Source: Gammaproteobacteria bacterium (GTDB lineage: Bacteria > Pseudomonadota > Gammaproteobacteria > SZUA-140). Taken from it: DNA of 5,319 bases. The stretch spans positions 1-5,319 of the forward strand of contig QIHH01000048.1 in NCBI GenBank assembly GCA_003230195.1. Reading direction: 5' to 3'. How positions within the stretch are numbered: position 1 is the first letter of the stretch; each line of letters opens with the position of its first letter. The notes below the pieces were generated by a model. It saw nothing but the letters and a program-made list of their open reading frames with translations. It did not search any database and was not told the DNA's origin. A program made the position numbers and the translations under genes. Of this stretch, positions 1 to 5,208 are shown in pieces.

Positions 1-27
1 GTGTGCCCCCTTGGGTATTACCTGCTA

Positions 28-56
28 TTGACGCCTTGATGTAACAAATTTTGAAT
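28..56 (+). promoter_or_regulatory. Weak sigma-70-like promoter candidate
   Basis: TTGACG at 28-33 matches five of six bases of the -35 consensus. Seventeen bases later TTGAAT at 51-56 matches four of six of the -10 consensus. The -10 lies inside the palindrome at 51-60, so a repressor bound there would block it. If used, it would give dacA an untranslated leader of about 270 bases covering all the repeats upstream of that gene. An alternative lies closer: TAGACT at 281-286 preceded by TG at 278-279 resembles an extended -10 without a recognisable -35. Neither is strong, and matches of this quality occur by chance. Confidence 0.2.
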
Positions 57-60
57 TCAA
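51..60. repeat. 10-base perfect palindrome TTGAATTCAA
   Basis: The sequence is identical to its reverse complement over ten bases and the symmetry stops at either edge. It overlaps a candidate -10 element. It could be half of an operator, but a single A/T-rich palindrome of this length may be chance. Confidence 0.4.
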
Positions 61-120
61 TCTGCCACGTCCAGAATTAATAGAGGTGCCCATGAGTCTA
101 TTTTCCGCTCCAACCGCGTT

Positions 121-178
121 ATAAATGATCTCAAAATAGTCATTTACTGCGTGTAAACTCCATTTTTCGATCATTTAT
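121..178. repeat. Inverted repeat pair with a third nested copy upstream of dacA
   Basis: ATAAATGATC at 121-130 is the exact reverse complement of GATCATTTAT at 169-178, with 38 bases between them. A third, shorter copy, TCATTTA at 140-146, also pairs perfectly with TAAATGA at 122-128 over seven bases with an 11-base gap. The left arm can therefore pair with either of two right arms, as expected of alternative RNA hairpins; as DNA, the three copies could be repeated binding sites for a regulator. The motif is A/T-rich and no T-run follows either arm, so these do not look like terminators. I do not recognise the motif as the site of a named regulator. Confidence 0.45.
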
Positions 179-257
179 GCCTTGCTGGAACGAAAACGAG
201 TTCTCGTGCAAAAGTCTTAATTTTACAAAAAAAACTTTTTTCAGCAGGAGACGAACA

Positions 258-270
258 AGTGCAGCGCACT
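258..270 (+). repeat. Short hairpin AGTGC-AGC-GCACT
   Basis: Two five-base arms are exact reverse complements around a three-base loop. The hairpin contains the GTG at 259 that would start the 14-codon mini-ORF, so in RNA it could hide that start codon. It lies about 60 bases before the favoured dacA start. No T-run follows, so it is not a terminator. Confidence 0.35.
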
Positions 271-303
271 CAGAATTTGTTAGACTATGGTTTGCCATTT
301 TAG
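259..303 (+). other. Possible 14-codon leader ORF before dacA
   Basis: AGGAG at 246-250 sits eight bases before a GTG at 259, which opens 14 codons ending at TAG 301-303 (peptide MQRTQNLLDYGLPF with GTG read as Met). The ribosome-site geometry is good but the frame is very short and resembles no known leader peptide. It overlaps the 287 ATG in another frame and ends 25 bases before the dacA GTG at 329. It could couple translation into dacA or be chance; if transcription begins at the closer promoter candidate near 281-286 it would not be translated at all. Confidence 0.15.
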
Positions 304-314
304 AGTCAGACTTT

Positions 315-320
315 GGAGAG
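315..320 (+). promoter_or_regulatory. Ribosome binding site favouring a GTG start for dacA
   Basis: GGAGAG at 315-320 lies eight bases before GTG at 329-331, which is in frame with dacA. None of the in-frame ATG codons at 287, 365, 428 or 440 has a comparable purine-rich sequence at the right distance. This is the main reason for preferring 329 as the start. Confidence 0.55.
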
Positions 321-328
321 CCTACTTC

Positions 329-1558
329 GTGAGCCACACTATCAATTCACCCCTTAAAAGCGCCATGACGTTCGTTGTCATACTACTGACCAGCAGTCAG
401 CGCGCCTTGTTTTCGATCCCGCGCAGCATGGGTATCGTGATGGGGTTATGGGCAACGCTAATGCCGCTCAGCATCGCGACCGCCGCCATGCCGACCCCCA
501 ATGTGCCAGAAATCGCGGCACGTGGTTTTCTGTTGCAGGATTTTGACAGCGGCCAGATCATCGCTGAAAAAAATAGCCATGAACAGATGGAACCCGCCAG
601 TCTCACCAAACTGATGACCGCCCATATCATCTTCAGCGAACTGCGCGCAGAAAACCTGACACTATCCACTGAAGTATTGATCAGCAAAAAAGCGTGGCGC
701 ATGCAAGGCTCGCGTATGTTTATTGAAGTGAATAAACGCGTTTCAATCGAAGACCTGCTCAAGGGGATGATTATTCAGTCGGGAAATGATGCCAGTGTCG
801 CACTCGCAGAACATGTCGCCGGTAGCGAAGAGGCCTTTGCATCGCTGATGAATCACCACGCCGACAAACTCGGTATGCGCGGCACTCACTTTGTTAACAG
901 CACGGGTATGCCAGATGCCGATCACTACACCACCGTACATGACCTTGCGCTACTGACCAGAGCATTGATCAGCGAATTTCCTGAATACTACAAATGGTAC
1001 TCAATCAAAGAGTTCACCTATAACGATATTCGCCAGCACAATCGCAATGCGTTGTTATGGCGTGATAAATACGTCGATGGTGTCAAAACTGGTCACACCG
1101 ACTCAGCGGGTTACTGCCTGATCTCATCGGCACTACGCGACGATATGCGCCTGATCTCGATTGTACTCGGTGCCAAAAGCAAAGAATCCCGCACCAAAGA
1201 GAGCCAGAAACTACTCAATTACGGTTTCCGTTTCTTTGAGACACGCATGCTCTATAGCGCCAATAGCCAGCTCACCACCGCGCGCATCTGGAAAGGGATA
1301 AGCGAGCAGCTACCACTAGGGCTTGCCGAAGACCTCTACATCACCATTCCACGCGGCCGTTATGACAAACTCGATGCATCGATGAAGATCGATACTCAGA
1401 TCATCGCCCCTGTCGCAAAAGGTAGCGCACACGGTACCGTTGATATCTCACTCGAAGGCAACGGTGTTGTCGAGCGCCCACTGATTGCATTGCAGGGGAT
1501 TGAAGAAGGCGGCATATTTCAGAGCTTCTTTGATGAAATTTCGCTATTTTTTGAATAA
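329..1558 (+). CDS. dacA: D-alanyl-D-alanine carboxypeptidase, PBP5/6 type (DacA)
   Basis: This low-molecular-weight penicillin-binding protein removes the terminal D-alanine from peptidoglycan pentapeptides in the periplasm. Counting from the GTG at 329 (409 residues), the serine-peptidase motifs appear in order and at normal spacing: SLTK at 91-94 with nucleophile S91 and base K94, SGN at 151-153, and KTG at 253-255. The C-terminal beta-rich PBP5_C domain spans about 300-390, and the protein ends in an amphipathic, Phe-rich segment (GGIFQSFFDEISLFFE) like the membrane-anchoring helix of this family. A signal sequence ends near residue 53 (ATAA followed by MPTPN). Start choice: 329 has the only good ribosome site. 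ATG 287 (423 residues) or ATG 365 remain possible; ATG 428 would give a signal peptide without positive charge and is unlikely. The 53-residue leader is longer than usual and contains an extra hydrophobic stretch. First gene of the apparent operon, 6 bases before dat. Confidence 0.96.
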   Translation: MSHTINSPLKSAMTFVVILLTSSQRALFSIPRSMGIVMGLWATLMPLSIATAAMPTPNVPEIAARGFLLQDFDSGQIIAEKNSHEQMEPASLTKLMTAHIIFSELRAENLTLSTEVLISKKAWRMQGSRMFIEVNKRVSIEDLLKGMIIQSGNDASVALAEHVAGSEEAFASLMNHHADKLGMRGTHFVNSTGMPDADHYTTVHDLALLTRALISEFPEYYKWYSIKEFTYNDIRQHNRNALLWRDKYVDGVKTGHTDSAGYCLISSALRDDMRLISIVLGAKSKESRTKESQKLLNYGFRFFETRMLYSANSQLTTARIWKGISEQLPLGLAEDLYITIPRGRYDKLDASMKIDTQIIAPVAKGSAHGTVDISLEGNGVVERPLIALQGIEEGGIFQSFFDEISLFFE

Positions 1559-1564
1559 CCACCT

Positions 1565-2434
1565 ATGTCATCGATTAGTTATCTGAACGGCACTTTTCAG
1601 CCCATAAATGAAGCGCGCATCTCCCCGCTTGATCGCGGCTTCATCTTTGGCGATGGCATCTATGAAGTCATTCCCGTCTATGACGGCAAACTCTTTCGCC
1701 TTGACGAACACCTAAAGCGCCTCGACGATAACCTTGCCGCCGTCAGAATAAAACAACCGCTGAGTGATATAGCCTGGCAGTCGGTACTCAATGAGATGGT
1801 GGCCCGTAACCAGCCGATTAATGGCGATGAGCAATCTATCTACCTGCAGGTAACACGTGGTGTTGCCGAACGCGACCACGGCTTTCCCGATAGCCACACT
1901 GAACCCACACTCTTCATCATGAGCAGCGCATTAAAAGCGCTGCCGGCATCTATTGCTGAACACGGTGTTGCCGCTATCACTCATGAAGATATCCGCTGGA
2001 AAAACTGCCACATCAAAAACACCTCACTGCTCGGCAATATCCTGTTACGCCAGCATGCCTACGATGAGGATGCGGTTGAGGCTATCCTGATTCGCGACGG
2101 AGAAGTAACTGAAGGGGCCGCCAGCAATCTGTTTGCGCTCATTGATGATGTTTTGATCACACCACCCAAAGGGCCACTGTTGCTACCCGGCATTACCCGA
2201 GACCTGATACTTGAACTCGCACAACAACATAACATTCCAACCTGCGAAGCATTCATTACACCCGTTCAACTCCTCCATGCAAAAGAAATCTGGCTCACCA
2301 GCTCAACTAAAGAGATCCTGCCGGTTACCACACTCGATGGCATAGCGATAGGCAGTGGAAAACCGGGCAAATTGTGGCAACAGATGCGCCAGCACTATCA
2401 AACTTATAAACAGCAGTTACGGAATAGACCATGA
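1565..2434 (+). CDS. dat: D-amino-acid aminotransferase (class IV, PLP)
   Basis: A fold-type IV PLP transaminase of 289 residues, expected in the cytoplasm, interconverting D-alanine plus 2-oxoglutarate with pyruvate plus D-glutamate. The PLP lysine is K151 in the segment HIKNTSLLGN, the usual DIR-x(n)-K-LLGN arrangement. E183 in VTEGAASN is the conserved glutamate facing the PLP ring nitrogen, and TSSTKEILPV (245-254) is the phosphate-binding region. Y33 in GDGIY and the pair R103/H105 in the loop RGVAERDHGFP correspond to Tyr31, Arg98 and His100, the carboxylate-trapping residues of the Bacillus enzyme. That argues for D-amino acids rather than branched-chain L-amino acids or aminodeoxychorismate. 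There is no clear Shine-Dalgarno sequence, so translation probably depends on ribosomes leaving dacA six bases upstream. It overlaps the next gene by four bases. The E. coli version of this cluster lacks this gene. A broader-specificity class IV enzyme cannot be excluded. Confidence 0.92.
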   Translation: MSSISYLNGTFQPINEARISPLDRGFIFGDGIYEVIPVYDGKLFRLDEHLKRLDDNLAAVRIKQPLSDIAWQSVLNEMVARNQPINGDEQSIYLQVTRGVAERDHGFPDSHTEPTLFIMSSALKALPASIAEHGVAAITHEDIRWKNCHIKNTSLLGNILLRQHAYDEDAVEAILIRDGEVTEGAASNLFALIDDVLITPPKGPLLLPGITRDLILELAQQHNIPTCEAFITPVQLLHAKEIWLTSSTKEILPVTTLDGIAIGSGKPGKLWQQMRQHYQTYKQQLRNRP

Positions 2435-2703
2435 GTGATGATACAACAGAAACCTTATTAGCGTTCCCATGTGAATTTCCAATCAAAGCGATCGGTAAAC
2501 AGCGCGCTGACCTCGATGCGATTATCTTTAGCATCGTACTTAAGCATGTGCCGGGGCTGAGTGAAGGAGCCGTGCGTTCTCGTCCCAGCAGCAAGGGAAA
2601 CTACTGTTCGATCACCGTCACCTTTACCGCCACCAGCCAAGCTCAAATTGAGGCAATCTACCATGACTTTAAGGCCTGCGAACAGATCACCATGACGCTG
2701 TAA
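2431..2703 (+). CDS. ybeD: DUF493 / YbeD family protein
   Basis: A 90-residue cytoplasmic protein clearly of the YbeD (DUF493) family. It shares the LLxFPxxFxxKxxG opening at about 9-22, HVPG at 39-42 and the signature RPSSKGNYCSI at about 51-61, where E. coli YbeD has KPSSKGNYHSV. The solved E. coli structure is a small alpha/beta fold resembling the ACT-like regulatory domain of 3-phosphoglycerate dehydrogenase; its function is not settled. The ATG overlaps the dat stop in an ATGA arrangement, which indicates translational coupling; GGAA at 2421-2424 is a weak ribosome site. lipB starts 12 bases downstream. Its position between a cell-wall gene and lipB is kept in E. coli, which suggests a role tied to one of these pathways, but no reaction should be assigned. 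Confidence 0.95.
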   Translation: MSDDTTETLLAFPCEFPIKAIGKQRADLDAIIFSIVLKHVPGLSEGAVRSRPSSKGNYCSITVTFTATSQAQIEAIYHDFKACEQITMTL

Positions 2704-2715
2704 ACACGCCGTACC

Positions 2716-3372
2716 ATGCCCACTCTTACCATACGTCAACTTGGCCATCAGGAGTATGAACCCTGCTGGTATGTGATGCAGACCTTTACCGAGCAACGCA
2801 ACAACACAACCAACGATGAAATATGGTGTGTTGAGCACCCACCGGTCTTCACTCTAGGGCGTGCGGGCCGACGCGAGCATATCCACAACATAGGGGATGT
2901 ACCGCTGGTGCATGTCGACCGTGGAGGCCAAATCACGTATCACGGCCTAGGGCAATTAGTGCTCTATCTACTCATCGACCTAAAACGCCGTAATTGGGGC
3001 ATTCGCCACCTTGTTTCGCTAATCGAAACAGCCATTATCGAGATGCTGACCGCCTATCAAATCAACGCCACCACCAAAGACGGGGCGCCCGGTGTCTATG
3101 TGAATGATTGCAAAATAGCAGCGCTTGGCATGAGAGTGCGTAAAGGGTGTACCTTCCACGGTCTCAGCCTGAATGTCGCAATGGATCTAACGCCATTTTC
3201 ACTAATTGACCCTTGTGGTTATCCTGGATTAGTCGTCACCCAAACAAGCGAGCTATCAAATCTAACGGATCCTATACAGGCAGAGCGGGATCTACTCGCC
3301 CATCTGACACGCCTACTTGAATACGATACAATCGAGACCTTTCAAACACTACCCGATTTGTCCCTTAAATAA
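2716..3372 (+). CDS. lipB: Octanoyl-[ACP]:protein N-octanoyltransferase LipB
   Basis: LipB moves an octanoyl group from acyl carrier protein to a lysine on the lipoyl domains of pyruvate and 2-oxoglutarate dehydrogenases and on the glycine cleavage H protein, the first step of endogenous lipoate synthesis. The 218 residues show the family landmarks: HPPVFTLGR (41-49), DRGGQITYHG (68-77), DGAPGVYV (122-129), catalytic K133 in CKIAALG, GCTFHGLSLNV (144-154) and catalytic C167 in DPCGYPG. Length is close to E. coli LipB. One oddity is L78: the usual HGPGQ reads HGLGQ, with CTA at 2947-2949 where a proline codon is expected. The catalytic pair is intact, so the protein is probably active. The start has no evident Shine-Dalgarno sequence; a frame-matched ATG at 2692 is closed by TAA after two codons, so 2716 is the first usable start. 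It follows ybeD by 12 bases and precedes its partner lipA by 44. Confidence 0.96.
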   Translation: MPTLTIRQLGHQEYEPCWYVMQTFTEQRNNTTNDEIWCVEHPPVFTLGRAGRREHIHNIGDVPLVHVDRGGQITYHGLGQLVLYLLIDLKRRNWGIRHLVSLIETAIIEMLTAYQINATTKDGAPGVYVNDCKIAALGMRVRKGCTFHGLSLNVAMDLTPFSLIDPCGYPGLVVTQTSELSNLTDPIQAERDLLAHLTRLLEYDTIETFQTLPDLSLK

Positions 3373-3416
3373 TCAGGGGCAACAAATGCCACACCGTATG
3401 AGATATTGCCGTTACT

Positions 3417-4376
3417 ATGAACGACCAAAAAAGCGCCCCTTCAAAACGCAACCCTCTCAAGGGTGAATCCAAGGTTTCACGCATTCCGATCAAAATCGAA
3501 CCGACAATCAACCCTTTGCGCAAACCCAAATGGATTCGTGCTACCGCCGGTAGCACAGCACGCGTCAGCGAGCTAAAGGCCATTCTCAAAGAGAACAAGC
3601 TGCACACTGTTTGCGAAGAAGCCGCCTGCCCAAATCTGGGTGAATGCTTTAGCCATGGCACCGCAACCTTTATGATCATGGGCGATATCTGCACCCGTCG
3701 CTGTCCCTTTTGCGATGTTGCCCACGGCAGACCCAAACCACTCGATGAAGACGAACCACTAAACCTAGCAACCACAATCAAGGCGATGAAGCTTTCGTAT
3801 GCCGTGATCACTTCGGTTGACCGTGATGACCTGCGTGATGGCGGAGCAGCCCATTTTGTCGCCTGTATTAAAGCCGTCCGGGAACATTCACCAAACACCC
3901 GCATCGAAGTACTAGTGCCCGACTTCCGCGGCCGCATGGATCGCGCATTAGCAATCATGGCGCAAGCGCCACCCGATGTTTTTAATCATAACCTGGAGAC
4001 TGTGCCGCGCCTCTATAAACAGGCTCGTCCAGGGGCCGACTACATCTGGTCACTTGATCTATTGCAAAAATTCAAAGAACAACACCCCAGTGTCTTAACT
4101 AAGTCTGGCCTGATGCTCGGTCTCGGTGAAACCATCGAAGAGATTCACCAGGTCATGTACGACCTACGCGCTCATGACTGCAATATGCTCACTCTTGGCC
4201 AGTATTTACAACCGAGTAGATTCCACCTGCCAGTAGCGCGCTATGTCACCCCGGAAGAGTTTGAAGAGCTAGCGTTGGAAGCCAGAGAGCTTCAGTTTGA
4301 TAACGTCGCCAGTGGCCCAATGGTACGCTCCTCTTATCATGCAGACCTGCAAGCAACAGGGAAGACCGTTAGTTAA
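3417..4376 (+). CDS. lipA: Lipoyl synthase LipA (radical SAM)
   Basis: LipA inserts two sulfur atoms into the protein-bound octanoyl group made by LipB, giving the lipoyl cofactor. The 319 residues carry both iron-sulfur cluster motifs: C66-x4-C71-x5-C77 for the auxiliary cluster that is consumed as sulfur donor, and C92-x3-C96-x2-C99 for the SAM-binding 4Fe-4S cluster. The C-terminal RSSYHAD (304-310) supplies the serine ligand to the auxiliary cluster. Other family segments are ITSVDRDDLRDGGA (131-144), VPDFRGR (167-173), NHNLETVPRLY (190-200), GLGETIEE (235-242) and TLGQYLQPS (259-267). Length matches E. coli LipA (about 321). No later Met lies before the first cysteine, so 3417 is the best start although it has no obvious ribosome site. 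It is the last gene of the apparent operon; no hairpin with a T-run follows. Confidence 0.98.
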   Translation: MNDQKSAPSKRNPLKGESKVSRIPIKIEPTINPLRKPKWIRATAGSTARVSELKAILKENKLHTVCEEAACPNLGECFSHGTATFMIMGDICTRRCPFCDVAHGRPKPLDEDEPLNLATTIKAMKLSYAVITSVDRDDLRDGGAAHFVACIKAVREHSPNTRIEVLVPDFRGRMDRALAIMAQAPPDVFNHNLETVPRLYKQARPGADYIWSLDLLQKFKEQHPSVLTKSGLMLGLGETIEEIHQVMYDLRAHDCNMLTLGQYLQPSRFHLPVARYVTPEEFEELALEARELQFDNVASGPMVRSSYHADLQATGKTVS

Positions 4377-4454
4377 ACATCAGCCACATAGTCCACTAGA
4401 AAAACCGTCTGTTCCGGCGAAATCCATCACAAAATACATTATAAAAAAGTGGTT

Positions 4455-4483
4455 TTTTCACCTATCATTATCATGCATAATAT
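4455..4483 (+). promoter_or_regulatory. Weak promoter candidate for the CBS gene
   Basis: TTTTCA at 4455-4460 matches four of six -35 bases. CATAAT at 4476-4481 matches five of six -10 bases at a short 15-base spacing; the overlapping TAATAT at 4478-4483 matches four at the ideal 17. The site overlaps the ATTAT/ATAAT inverted repeat, which could act as an operator. The region is so A/T-rich that chance matches are likely. Confidence 0.25.
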
Positions 4484-4519
4484 TGTAGATGTTATTTTAA
4501 CATTGCCTTGGTTTTTCAT

Positions 4520-4524
4520 GGAGG
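4520..4524 (+). promoter_or_regulatory. Strong ribosome binding site setting the CBS gene start
   Basis: GGAGG at 4520-4524 lies seven bases before ATG 4532. An in-frame ATG at 4508 has no such sequence upstream and would put this site inside the coding region, so 4532 is chosen as the start. It is the best Shine-Dalgarno sequence in the window, and the lipA-side genes lack one. Confidence 0.85.
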
Positions 4525-4531
4525 ATCAACC

Positions 4532-5104
4532 ATGCTTGACAACTATTCCGCACTTCCCTATAAAACCTTCTCCCCTGGTACAATGCTCAAGCGCCCTATC
4601 CAGCAAAAAGAAACCCAAGTGGCACCCGATGATCCTGCCAGACTGGTGATGACAGATTTCGAACAAACGGTGCCCATCACCGAATTTCCAACACTACCAC
4701 TGCCTGAAGCCAATGACAGAATGATCACCTATGGTGTACGCCTGCTATTTGTCACTAAAAATGATGACACCATTCTGGGACTGATCACTGCGAATGATAT
4801 TCTCGGTGAACGGCCAATCAAGTACATTCAAAAGTATGGTGGTAGCTTCAATGAGATCACTGTTAATGATGTAATGACCAAGCGATCTGAAATTGAAGCC
4901 ATTTCATTTAACGACCTTTGCAATGCCTCTGTTGGCCAGATCATTGAGACAATGAAAATATTTAATCGCCAACATGCGCTCGTCATTGAGGAAGTTGGTG
5001 ATAATGCCTTTGTCAGAGGCCTGCTATCAACCACTCGTATCGGCCAGCAACTAGGGATTAACATTGAACCATCCAACCCGCGCACGTACTTTTCAGGAGC
5101 TTGA
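4532..5104 (+). CDS. Stand-alone CBS-domain-pair protein
   Basis: A 190-residue soluble protein with no signal peptide or membrane segment. After a roughly 30-residue polar tail it consists of one CBS pair (Bateman module). CBS1 runs about 37-95 (VMTDFEQTVPIT, then YGVRLLFVTKNDDTILGLITANDIL) and CBS2 about 111-177 (VNDVMTKRSEIEAIS, then QHALVIEEVGDNAFVRGLLSTTRIGQQLG). It resembles a family of small proteobacterial CBS proteins carrying a GGS-x(2)-EI-x-V-x-D(I/V)MT linker (here 103-116); none has a firm function that I know of. CBS pairs usually bind AMP, ATP, SAM or related ligands. T86-x2-D89 at the end of CBS1 fits the ribose-binding T/S-x2-D motif, while the equivalent in CBS2 reads S166-T-T-R169 and lacks the Asp, which suggests one main ligand site. 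No effector domain is fused, so any partner is encoded elsewhere. It lies 155 bases after lipA with its own ribosome site; a link to lipoate synthesis is not implied. Confidence 0.9.
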   Translation: MLDNYSALPYKTFSPGTMLKRPIQQKETQVAPDDPARLVMTDFEQTVPITEFPTLPLPEANDRMITYGVRLLFVTKNDDTILGLITANDILGERPIKYIQKYGGSFNEITVNDVMTKRSEIEAISFNDLCNASVGQIIETMKIFNRQHALVIEEVGDNAFVRGLLSTTRIGQQLGINIEPSNPRTYFSGA

Positions 5105-5174
5105 ATCTATCCTGATAGCCGTTGCATAACATTAATGAAACATGTTAAAGGCCAATAGTAGCTATTAACACGCT

Positions 5175-5208
5175 TTAATCGCACTGTTTATCTCACGCAA
5201 CAGATTAA
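5175..5208. repeat. Two-part inverted repeat (stem with bulge)
   Basis: TTAAT at 5175-5179 pairs with ATTAA at 5204-5208, and CTGTT at 5184-5188 pairs with AACAG at 5199-5203. This gives ten pairs interrupted by a four-base bulge (5180-5183) and closed by a ten-base loop. It is the longest structure downstream of the CBS gene. It could protect a transcript 3' end or serve as a protein site; it lacks a terminator T-run. Confidence 0.3.

Larger units (their letters stand above)
1..328. other. Leader/intergenic region upstream of dacA, no convincing gene
   Basis: No frame on either strand gives a protein I recognise here. All three + frames entering from the left edge meet a stop within the first 45 bases, so at most a dozen or so residues of an upstream gene could be present and no frame is favoured. 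A 65-codon minus-strand frame at 140-337 has no family resemblance and is treated as chance. What the region does hold is a 10-base palindrome (51-60), a 10-base inverted repeat with a third partial copy (121-178), a small hairpin (258-270), an A/T-rich snap-back at 229-240, and two mini-ORFs with Shine-Dalgarno-like sequences. It probably contains the promoter and 5' leader of the dacA operon. Confidence 0.6.
4377..4531. other. Intergenic gap between lipA and the CBS gene
   Basis: This 155-base stretch becomes very A/T-rich from about 4430. It lacks the GC-rich stem plus T-run of an intrinsic terminator after lipA. It holds an A6-GTGG-T6 snap-back at 4443-4458, an ATTAT/ATAAT inverted repeat at 4467-4481 around ATGCAT, and possible promoter hexamers. 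The gap size and the fresh strong ribosome site downstream suggest the CBS gene has its own promoter rather than depending on the dacA-lipA transcript. Confidence 0.5.

Noticed and set aside
214..285. Resemblance to an integron attC site or Tn7 end (AAAGTCTTAA near 212, GTTAGAC at 279-285)
   Set aside because: GTTAGAC fits the attC right core, but there is no matching left core at a proper distance and no attC-like stem. The Tn7-like match covers only ten bases with no 5' terminal sequence or repeated binding sites.
140..337. A 65-codon minus-strand frame over the dacA leader
   Set aside because: No ribosome site of note and no family resemblance. It overlaps the favoured dacA ribosome site and start, and its length is within chance for A/T-rich sequence.
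3365..3958. A 197-codon open frame on the minus strand opposite the lipB end and the first half of lipA
   Set aside because: It lies antisense to strongly conserved LipA sequence, and its Ser/Arg-rich composition is what a shadow of the lipA codons gives. It resembles no family.
4443..4458. A6-GTGG-T6 snap-back as a terminator for lipA
   Set aside because: The stem is A-T pairs only and the T-run is part of the stem rather than after a GC-rich stem, so it does not fit an intrinsic terminator.
4461..4483. Possible Fur box upstream of the CBS gene (GATAATGAT on the minus strand)
   Set aside because: Only about half of the 19-base consensus matches in any alignment I tried, and the surrounding sequence is strongly A/T-rich.
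4297..4649. Two short + strand frames (4297-4488 and 4449-4649) around the lipA end and CBS start
   Set aside because: They overlap the lipA C-terminus and the CBS N-terminus in other frames, have no ribosome sites and show no family features.
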